This document shows positions 20,395 through 28,711 of a stretch of 28,711 nucleotides of DNA, in pieces (the first letter of the stretch is position 1; every line of letters begins with the position of its first letter). The notes under the pieces were generated by a model. That model ran no database searches. It was not told where the DNA came from and worked only from the letters and a program-made list of their open reading frames with translations. Made by a program: the position numbers and the translations under genes. Source of the stretch: Acanthamoeba castellanii str. Neff (taxonomy: Eukaryota; Discosea; Longamoebia; Acanthamoebidae); NCBI RefSeq assembly GCF_000313135.1, contig NW_004457401.1:1-28711 (forward strand), written 5' to 3'.

Positions 20395-21173
20395 GGTCGC
20401 GGTCGTGGTCGTCGTCGTTGGTTGTGGTCGTTGTGGTCGTAGGTGACTGCCCGGTCAAAAAGATTGCTGGTAAAAACTGATTTAATACTGATTAAAAATA
20501 CTACTATTTTTAAGAGTAATATCATCAACTTTGGACGAAGCTGTGAGAGGAGTACCGAATGGCTGAGCGGAGAGTGGTTTTCTAAGAAAATGAATGACCA
20601 GATTATTCTTGTAGTACAATTAATTAAGTCAGATCTAGTGATTTTCTGGTTTTGCGGCCTTGACCTCCTTTCTAAGGGTGAGCTCAATCTGACTCGATTC
20701 GCTTCCTGATCGATTCTGAGACAGATTATCTTTTTAGCTTATGATTTCTTTTTCCGACCTGTCCTTGGTTGTTTTGCAACGCGTCCTTTGGAGCAACAGG
20801 CAAGAAAGAAAATTAAAATAAATAGACTAGGCTTCGTTACTCTTGACCGGTCGGCGGCTACCTCTTCGCAACAGGTCATTTAGGAGGCTCCCTTTCGATT
20901 ATTGTTTTGTTTTTGGTGCAAAAACGCGTCCATTGGGGTGCGGCATTTTATGGCCTCAAAGCAATAAACCAGAAGAAGGACTGTGTTTCGGTTTACCCGG
21001 TTTTCTCTTTTTGATTTCTTTAGGTTTACTTTTACGGAATTCCAGGAAGGAATTCGTGTCCGCATAAACGTTATTGTCGTTACGTAGAAGCGCCAACGAT
21101 CGCAACGAGGATCAATTAATCAATTTTTTCAATCTTAGCGAGCCCTGCAGGGCGGTGTCTTTTGTGCCCCGAG
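20395..21173. other. Divergent intergenic region
   Basis: Lies between the starts of the SH2 kinase (-) and the SAP-PP2C gene (+). It is AT-richer than the exons, with no coding-like ORF. GGAATTC occurs twice near 21037-21055. A stretch near 20560 (TGGCTGAGCGGAGAG) recalls a tRNA D-arm, but no T-arm follows. It must hold both promoters; no TATA box stands out. Confidence 0.5.
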
Positions 21174-21239
21174 GTAAGTCGTGCAGCTGCCTAATCACGT
21201 TTTCAATTTAAATGTGTAGAATTAATCCATTCTCAACAG
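21174..21239 (+). other. Probable 5'-UTR intron of the SAP-PP2C gene
   Basis: GAG|GTAAGTC at 21174 is a near-ideal donor and TTCTCAACAG at 21230-21239 a good acceptor. They define a 66-nt intron ending 9 nt before the ATG at 21249. One of few GTAAGT donors in the window. Confidence 0.5.
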
Positions 21240-21248
21240 AGGTAGAAG

Positions 21249-24200
21249 ATGAGCACAAAGGGGCGTGGAAAGAAGTCAGCGGCAGACCCAAAGCCACCAC
21301 GTTCCCGGGCTTCGTCAAAGGGTCCTCGTGGCAAAGCTGCGAAGAAGGGCAAGAAGCGTGAAGAGGAGGAAGCATCCGACCCGTTCGCCTTCCACGAGGA
21401 GGACAGCGACGCTGGCGCCGGGGAAGAAGCCGCTCTGGCGGCGGCCAAGGGGAAGAACAAGAAGAAGAGGACGACAGCAACATCCAGCACCAGCAGCAAG
21501 GAGAAGCCGAAAAAGAAGAGAGCAACGAAACAGCAGAAGAAAGCGAGCCAAGACGAGCAGACGGCAGAGGAAGAGGAGAAGGAGAAGCCCAAGCCCAAGC
21601 GAGTAGCGAGGAAGAGTGCGCGTGGTGCCAAGAAGCGACAAGTAGAAGAGCAGCAAGAGGAGGAGGCGAAGCGAGTAGAGACCGAAGCCCCGAAGGAGGA
21701 AGAACGAGACAATGGCCAAGAAGGCGAGCAGCAGCAGCAGCAGGAAGCAGAGGAGCACGTGAAAGAAGAAGTAGTAGAGCAGAATGTAGAGCAGAAGGAG
21801 ACGAACGGCGTCGATGATAAGCTCGCAGCGCCAGAGATGGAGAAAGAAGAAATCGTGGTGGAGAAGAGAGGGGCAGAGGTCGAGGCCGAGGTGGCCGCGC
21901 TGAAGAAACTGACGGTTCCACAGCTCCGGAAGAAGCTGAAGCAGTGCCGCCTGTCCACTCAGGGCAAGAAGCAGGAACTCATCGACCGTTATTTCGCACA
22001 CGCGAACCGTCCTCAGGCGCAGCCATCTCCCGTTGCTGACAGCACTGGTATGCACCACGATCAGGCTGTGGCTGTGGGTGCTGTGTGGTGAGATGACTTC
22101 CGTTGACTTCTTCTTCTTCTTTTCCCCTTCTTGCTCGGCCTGCAGTCGCCGAAGGCGTCGACGCCGCACAAGTGGGCAAAGAAGCTGCGGCAGCTGAACT
22201 GGATCATCGGCTTGCTGCCGAAGCGCCAGCGAGCACAGGCAAGGACGAGATGGCATCGGAAGACTCACTTCCAGCGCGTCCAGCAGGGGACCACCAGAAA
22301 GCCGCTCTGGATACGACGGCGGCGGCGGCGGCGGTGGAAGAGCGCGAGACAGAGACTGGAGCCGCCGAGAGACCACAGGCCGAGAATTCGAGTGACGATA
22401 CAAAGGAAGAGAAGGAGCTATCAACGGTGGAGGAAAAGACCACGACGCCGCCACGGCAGAAGAGCAAAACGAAGCGGAAGGTCAAGGAAGCTCCCAAGAC
22501 AGTAAAGCCGACAAAGGAGGAGAAGGAGGAAAACAAAAAGGAGGAGGAGGAGGAGAAAGAAAGAAGAGAGAGCGCAGAGGAACGGATAGGCGACGACGAA
22601 GCGCTGGCTTCCGCTCCTCGACCGACGGTGGAGGATGAGGCTGCAGCCATTCCAGCGTCTCCGTTGTTGGAGGTGATCGTCCCCAACAGCTTGCCGGCCA
22701 GCCAAGGTGTGGAGCGCGACACCAAACACTCTCGCGCGAGCTCGTCGCTCACTCCTTCAACCGCCGCAGATGCAGAGACGGATGCGCAGATGGAGGCAAC
22801 CACGGAAACCACGGCGGAGGACACCAGCGCAGAGACGCAGCCGGAGCGAGAAGAGCGAAAGCGGCGGAGGAAGGAGTCGCTGCTGACCGAAGAGATCGAG
22901 CGCGTGCACCGCGAGCGAGTGGAAACGGAGAAGCGGCTGCGCGAGATGACCGACCGCGAGAGCAGGCTCAAGCGAAGGCAGGCCGAGCGGAAGGAGCGGA
23001 TCAAGAAAAAGGCCGAGAGCACGCCCACGCGCAAGGCCGCCAACAAGGCCGTGGGCAAGAAGCAACTCGCGCCGCGCGCCCTCGACGTACGACCGGATCG
23101 CCAGCTGTGTGCACAGTGGGGGTTTGACACATGAGTTTACTCACCAGTGGCATGCTATCAAACAAACAGGCGGAAGACGATGAGTGGATGATCAACAGTT
23201 CGCCGCTCGACCTTGCCGAAGGCTGCTTTGCCGGCGCAACAACGGTCGAGCCAACAGCATCATCGCCAACCTCGCCATCGTCGCCAACGAGAATCGATGC
23301 CGAGGTGCAGGAAGCGAGCGCCGGAGAGGAGACCAGCAAGCCAACAACAACAGAGCCGACGAAGGCGACGAAAACGGTGGAGAACGTGACATCACCGAGA
23401 AAGAGAGGGAGACAGGAGGTCGACGACGAACCAGGCACCAGCCCGGCCAAGCCAACCAAGAAGCGAAGGAAGAAGGATGGCCACGACAAGCCGAGCGAAG
23501 CCGGGGGAAAGGAGGAAGTGGTGATGTCTGCTGCGCCAGAGGAGAACGAAGAGGAGAGGTGGAAGGCCGCGGCACAGGACGAAGAGCTGCGTGAGCGAGA
23601 GGAAACGCTGGCGCGACGACTGGCGGTGCTGGACGAGGAGAGGCAGCGCGTCAAGGATGAGCTCGAGCGGGTCAAGTCGCAGCGAGAGCAGCTACGAGCC
23701 GACCTCGACACCACACCGACCACCAAGACGGCGAAACCGAAGAGGAAGAGCGCCAAGAAAGAGAGGAAAGGGAAGGAGGAAGAGAAGAAGGTTATCGAGA
23801 AGAAGGAAGCGGACGACGGTGGCATTATCCTCCTCCACGCGGAATCCGGCAACGCGGAGCCCGAGAACGGAGCCAAGCGAAGCAAACGCAAACGAGAGGA
23901 CAAGAAAGAAGAGGAGGAGGAAAGGGCGGCGAAGAAGTCAGAGGATCAGGCGAAGATCAAGACCAAGACCAAGGCCAAGACGAAGAGGAGGAAGAAAGCG
24001 GAGAACGCCGCCGATCCGGTTGAGGAGAAATCGACCAACGCCGAGGACGAGATCGTCGACATTGAAGGCGATGGTGGTGAAGGAAAAGGAAAGGAAAAGG
24101 ACAAGGAATCGACAGCGGTGGTGCCGGCGGCGGCGGTTGCGAAGGCGTCGTTCAAGTGGCGTGCGGGCTTCGTGTCGATAACCGGCGGCCGACCGGAGAA

Positions 24201-26013
24201 CCAGGATGCCTACATCGTCCCCCTGTCGGCCGTTCCCGTCGCGGCGCCCTCCACTGCGACATCGCGCCGCAGCCGCGGGAGGAAGTCGGCTCCCGTGATC
24301 GTGGAGGAGGTGCCGGCGCCGAGCCTCCCGGCCCTGCCCTCGCCTACCGACGACCTGGCCATCTTCGGCGTTCTCGACGGCCACGGCCTCAAGGGCCAAT
24401 ACGCAGCGCAGGTAAGTCCACTGCCACGACTGTATTATTTCATCGTTATAATACCGTATGCAATCGCGCGTCAGCTAACTGGCCTCTTCCGCTGGTGTTT
24501 GTGCGTGTGTGCGTGTGTGCGTGTCGCAGGCCGGGTCGAAATACCTGCACACGTTTATCGCGCAGAGCTTGAGCGATCTGCAGCAGGACGACATGGCCGA
24601 GGGCGGAACGACGGACCCGCTCGAGCTCGTCAAGGCGGCAATCCAAGCCGGCATCCGGCAGACGCAGGAGGTGCTCCTTCAAGACGGCCAAGAGTCCGGC
24701 ATCGTACGTGTTCGCACACAGCTTCACTTCACACACCCTTATGATCGTGGCCTCACAGCCGTAACTGTGCTCATTCCGGTCATCTCCTTCGCCGCAGGAA
24801 TACGGAACGACTGCGGTCGTGTGCGTACAGATCGGCGATTCTTTGGTACGCAGTGGCGTCACATCGCCCGCCTTGCGCATGTCATGCTCACACTGTACGC
24901 GGATGCTCTTTGCGTATAGATCGTAGGCAATGTGGGAGACAGCAGGGCGGTTCTGTTTCGAAGCCCCAAGACGGCCGCGGGGGCCGGCCCTGGCATCGAG
25001 CTCGAGAGCGTGGTGGCGACGGGCCGCGGTAGAGGCCGCGGTAGAGGCCGAGGTTCCCGACGCCGGGCGACGCTGGAGCTCGCCGACCCGCAGCTCACCG
25101 AGGTGATGTGCACGCACGACCACCGGTACGGCACACCAAGAGCCATCGTCATCGTGGAGAAGGCTTGATTGCTAAGCCATGCTGACGCCCGACCAGGCCG
25201 TGGCGTAAGGAGGAAGCGGAGCGTGTCGCGCAAGAATCCAACGGGCGTGGCCGCGTGACGGTGGGCAGCGACGGCAAGACGCTGCGTGTGTTTCCCTCGT
25301 TCGACTACTACTCGCTCGACGAGATCAGAGCCAAGAAACTGGGTACGCAGTTTTCTTTTTCGTTGTTGTGGTGCCTCTGCGCGCGTGTGCGCACGAGTGA
25401 GCATGCCAACTGTTCCTGGTCTGTACAGACGGCGAGCGCAAGAAGCGACGCTCGGTTCAACGATCTGTTGGTGTGTTGTGCGCATTGTGCGTTGTGTGCC
25501 CCACCCGCCACCTGTGTTGATTTGTGCCTGCGCTGCGCAGGCTTGGCCATGACCCGATCTCTCGGCCACGCCATCCTTTCGACGTGCGGAGTGAGCTCGG
25601 AGCCCGAGTTCTTCTGCGCCACGCTACAGTATATACAGAGTCTCTCGTTGTTGTTGTTGTTAACTCTCGGCCGCCGCACATCGACAACGTTGACGAACTC
25701 TCTGCACAGGGACGGCGACAAGCTGATCATCGGATGCGACGGTCTGTGGGACGTACTTACCAACACTGAGGCCATGAAGATAGTGTCTCTTTATGCCGGC
25801 CAGGACCCGCAGGTACGCACACGACACACACGACACACGCACCACACCGCACACGACACACGCACCACACCGCACACGGCTGACCCGGGCATGTGTGGGT
25901 GGAAAAAGGCCGCGTGCGCTGCGCTGGTGAGCGAGGCGGAGCGAAGGTGGGAGCGAAAGAGTTCAGGAGGCGACAACATCACCGCTGTCGTCGTCTTCTT
26001 CAACACTACATAG
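21249..26013 (+). CDS. SAP-domain / PP2C-type protein phosphatase fusion
   Basis: Ten coding exons with matched phase: 21249-22047, 22146-23086, 23170-24411, 24530-24703, 24798-24845, 24920-25125, 25197-25342, 25541-25628, 25710-25812 and 25909-26013; 1283 aa. Residues 1-210 are Lys/Glu-rich and low-complexity. A SAP motif at 218-249 (LKKLTVPQLRKKLK, then GKKQELIDRYF) suggests binding to AT-rich chromosomal DNA. Residues 250-900 are charged coiled-coil/KEKE sequence. The PP2C domain (about 908-1283) has RPENQD (Asp926), VLDGHG (Asp983), GNVGDSRAVL, DGLWD (Asp1225) and GGDNIT (Asp1271); it dephosphorylates Ser/Thr with Mn/Mg. The usual LGD motif is LGH (His1195). An RG-repeat insert lies between GDSR and the HDHR segment. 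Likely nuclear (inference). The last acceptor is a weak AAAAAG. Confidence 0.9.
25018..25056. repeat. In-frame Arg-Gly coding repeat in the PP2C domain
   Basis: A 12-nt unit (GGCCGCGGTAGA) repeated about two and a half times encodes alternating Arg-Gly inside exon 6 of the phosphatase, in a surface-loop position between conserved PP2C motifs. Confidence 0.85.
25834..25880. repeat. 24-nt tandem direct repeat in the last PP2C intron
   Basis: ACACGCACCACACCGCACAC with flanking bases occurs twice head to tail, inside the intron 25813-25908, which is otherwise CACACGA-rich. Confidence 0.8.
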
Positions 26014-26031
26014 TAGCACACAAGCGTGTAC

Positions 26032-26048
26032 TTCTTGTCGTACAAGAA
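26032..26048. other. Short hairpin in the 120-bp gap after the PP2C stop
   Basis: TTCTTGT, loop CGT, then ACAAGAA form a perfect 7-bp stem, 19 nt after the phosphatase stop codon. It may mark the 3' end of the transcript; it is short enough to be chance. Confidence 0.35.
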
Positions 26049-26133
26049 AGGAGTCTGGTCGGAGCCAAGAGATATGTTGGTTTATTTTCGTTTTATTTGT
26101 CTTTAATTTTAGCTGGCTCAATAGCGGAGCTCG

Positions 26134-28711
26134 ATGGAAGGTAGCATCGATGCTGGGGGCGATGCGGGTGCATCGTCCGGCGTTGGTGGAGCAGCGCCTC
26201 AGCATCCTCTCAACAAGTCGCAAGGTATGATGACAAGCAACGCTGATCGGATTGTGTCGAATGCATTGTGCATTTGCTGATGCTTTGTAGATGGCGAGGC
26301 TGAGATTAACAGCGAGTCTGGACTTGAGGAGGAGACCGCCAAGAGCGGTGAAATCTCGATCAGGCGAAGCAGGTACCTTCAATCTCGAAAAACCGAAACT
26401 TGATGGAATCACGAGTTTAATTGAGGGGATGGCCACAGCACATCCCTGCGAGCGAGTGATCCTGTGAAAGAGAAGGACCAGAAGCGAGGCGGCATCACCA
26501 AGGCCAAACTCAAGCAGTTCCTGGGTACGCACATCCTCTTTACACGAGCCTGAGTAGTGCAAGCGTTGGCCGCTCATGAGTTGGTTCGCATGTCGTGTCG
26601 CCCTGATGTACGATGGCATGGTGCAGGCCGCCAGACGCCAGAGCAGCTCTACGAGATCGGTCAGAAGGCTGAGAAGGAGGGCGACTACACCAAGGCGCTT
26701 GAATGGTACATCATTCCCACCTCGTTGCTTCTTCTTCGTACTTCGTTCATGTTTGCTCATCACATCTCCGTGCCCACAGCTATGTGAAGGCCGGCGAGCA
26801 CAATCCGGTCCACGTGCGGTCCATCTACGCCATCGGCAGCCTGTATGATGGCGGGCGCGGTGTCGAGCGGGACCACAAGCAGGCCTTCTTCTGGTAAACC
26901 CTAGCACCGCTCTCTGCTCAGCACAACGCATTTGCGTCGTCTTGATCATTCATGGTCATCGCGTTCATGTGCTCTCGTCAGGTTCAACAAGGCGGCGGAG
27001 CACGGCGACCCGAAGGCCCAGTTCAACATCGCCGTCATGCACGAGGACGGCGAAGGCGCGGAGAGGGACCCGGCGCTGGCCCTCAAGTGGTACACCAAAT
27101 CGGCGGAGAGCGGCTACAAGCGCCCGTGCTACGAGCTGGGTCGCATCTACGAAAACGCCGAGTGCGGCGTAGAAAAGGTGTGCTGGTTGTGGTGTGTGTG
27201 CGTGTGTGTCATCGTGAGAGAGCCTTGCTGACGCTGCAAACTGTTTGCTTCTTCCCTTAATAGGACATGTTCAAGGCCTTCGCCTATTACCTGCTGGCGG
27301 CGCGCAAGAGCGACTCGAAGGCCCAGTTCAAGGTGGGCGTGTTCTACTCCAAGGGCTACGCCGTTCACCAGGACTACAAAAAGGCGATGAAATGGTACAG
27401 TTGCCGCCTTCCCAGTAGTGAGTGAGCTTGGTCTGCAAACTATAGTACACCATATGCTCACACTCGGGGGCTTGTTTGGCTCGGTCGCAGGTACAAGCGC
27501 GCGGCGCAACAGGGCGACCCGGACGCACAGTGCAACCTGGGTTGGATGTACGCGAGCGGTCAGGGCACTGAGGCCGACGACGCGCAGGCCGTGTTCTGGT
27601 ACCAGAAGGCCGTGGTGAAAGGCCACGCCGTGGCCGAGTGCAACCTCGGTAATTGCTATCACGACGGCCGGGGCGTGGCCAAGGACCTCGCCGTCGCCTT
27701 CAAATGGTGCGCCCGCTGCAGCACCACCTTCATCCCCACTCCGTTGTGTGCGTGTATGTGTTGTGTGTCGTGAGTGTGTTGCTCATCACGTGGATGGCCC
27801 ACGCTCAGGTACGAGAGTTCAGCTCAAAAGGGAAACGCCGTCGGTCAGCACAAGCTCGGTTGGGCCTACTTCAACGGTACGCCTACATTGAACACATCGC
27901 TTCTGATTCCTTTCGCACGCACGCATAGGACTCACTTGGAGTGTGCACCGCGGATTGTGACAGGCGATGGCGTCGAGAAGGACGAGAGCAAGGCGGGCGA
28001 GTGGTGGCACAAGGCGTCCGCGCAGGGCCATGCGGCGGCGCAGTGCGACCTCGGCTGGGCCTACGACAATGGTCGCGGCGTGCCCAAGGACTCAGCCAAA
28101 GCAGTCGAACTGTACGACCCATACATGAGTGTCCGCTATGCGCCAACGCGTCGTGGACTCATCACGAACGTTGTGTGTGTGTGTGTGTGTGACGCACAGG
28201 TACCTGCAGGCCGCAGCGCAGGGCAACTTCTTCGCGCAAAACAACCTCGGCATTGTGTTCAAGAACGGCATGGCGGTGCCCATGGACCTCGCCCAGGCTT
28301 TCGAGTGGTTCATGAAGGCTGCTGAACAGGTACGTGCCGCGCTTTCCCCGTTTTGTCATCGCATCGCATCGCGCGTTCGTGTGTCGTCTCTTTGCTCACA
28401 ACCCGTTCGCGCTGTCGGTGCACCCTAGGACTACGCAAACTCGCAGTACTGGGTCGGCTACTTCTACGACCACGGCTGGGTGGTGGAAAAGGACCACGTC
28501 AAGGCCGCCGAGTGGTGAGTTCACCCTTCACTCAGCAGTTCCATGTCGCGTCTTCTTCTTTCTCAATTCTTATTATTTTCCAGGTACGAGAAAGCGGCCG
28601 AGCAGAAGAACGCCGGGTCGCAGTACGCGCTCGCGGGCATGTACGAGACGGGCAGGGGCGTCGAGAAGAATCTGCAGAAGGCGTACAGCTGGTGCGTGTG
28701 CCCGACCACAC
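26134..28711 (+). CDS. Sel1-repeat protein (3' end beyond window)
   Basis: Thirteen exons with matched phase: 26134-26224, 26291-26372, 26439-26524, 26627-26705, 26780-26893, 26982-27177, 27264-27394, 27491-27706, 27809-27876, 27964-28111, 28200-28329, 28429-28514 and 28584-28691; about 511 residues before the edge. Residues 1-90 are a hydrophilic Gly/Ser/Glu-rich leader without signal peptide or TM. From about residue 90 there is one divergent helical pair followed by about ten Sel1-like repeats of 36 residues. Each has the consensus A-x-x-x-L-G-x-x-Y-x-x-G-x-G-V-x-x-D-x-x-K-A-x-x-W-Y-x-K-A-A. Such solenoids usually scaffold protein complexes; the partner is unknown. The start is the first ATG, only 120 bp after the upstream phosphatase stop. 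Introns recur at the same repeat codon. Confidence 0.9.

Noticed and set aside
20555..20640. Possible tRNA (sequence TGGCTGAGCGGAGAG resembles a D-arm)
   Set aside because: No acceptor-stem pairing, anticodon arm or GGTTCGAAT-like T-arm follows in the next 80 bases on either strand.
21208..22454. Long Leu/Ser-rich minus-strand ORFs opposite the SAP-PP2C gene
   Set aside because: They are antisense images of the Lys/Glu-rich coding strand (AAG/GAG read backward gives Leu/Ser). The plus frame has the SAP motif and splice sites.
22103..23134. Separate gene ending at TGA near 23132
   Set aside because: A phase-correct intron 23087-23169 continues the frame into the PP2C exon, and the end after 23086 has no protein-like character.
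24446..25569. Overlapping minus-strand ORFs of 225-236 residues across the PP2C exons
   Set aside because: They cross intron repeats (translated as His-Thr runs) and lack conserved motifs. The plus strand carries all PP2C signatures.

Overview
The window looks like nuclear DNA of a free-living amoeba close to Acanthamoeba (inference). It is GC-rich in exons, genes are tightly packed on both strands, and almost every gene is cut by many short introns (about 45-240 nt). These introns are full of GT/AC-rich simple sequence and often start GTACG. The domain repertoire also fits: a receptor kinase with PstS-like ectodomains, an Shk-type SH2 kinase and Sel1-repeat proteins. Gene models were built by hand by matching intron phases; all long models keep an open frame through every junction, with the doubtful junctions named. 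I saw no tRNA, rRNA, CRISPR array or intact mobile element.

Layout, left to right. 1-4433 (-): a secreted-then-membrane receptor kinase, cut by the left edge inside the kinase domain. 4434-6052: a long gene-poor divergent spacer with a possible retroelement relic. 6053-8517 (+): mitochondrial 4-aminobutyrate aminotransferase, nine exons. 8518-9426 (-): a small two-exon gene and decayed, coding-like sequence. 9604-12252 (-): a sedolisin / tripeptidyl-peptidase-1-like protease, ten exons. 12493-13896 (+): an intronless protein of unknown function. 13978-15553 (-): a HAD-fold protein with an altered catalytic motif, eight exons. 15885-16373 (-): a small intronless hydrophilic protein with a TATA box. 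16759-20394 (-): an Shk-type kinase with an SH2 domain, 14 exons. 20395-21248: a divergent promoter region with a probable 5'-UTR intron. 21249-26013 (+): a SAP-domain/PP2C phosphatase fusion, ten coding exons. 26134 to the right edge (+): a Sel1-repeat protein, cut by the window end.

The genes do not form an operon-like pathway. There is a signalling theme (receptor kinase, Shk kinase, PP2C phosphatase, Sel1 scaffold) interspersed with housekeeping metabolism (GABA shunt, lysosomal proteolysis). The most unusual items are the tandem PstS-like receptor kinase, the SAP-PP2C fusion with a substituted metal-binding position, and the Sel1 gene whose introns repeatedly split the same tryptophan codon of the repeat unit.
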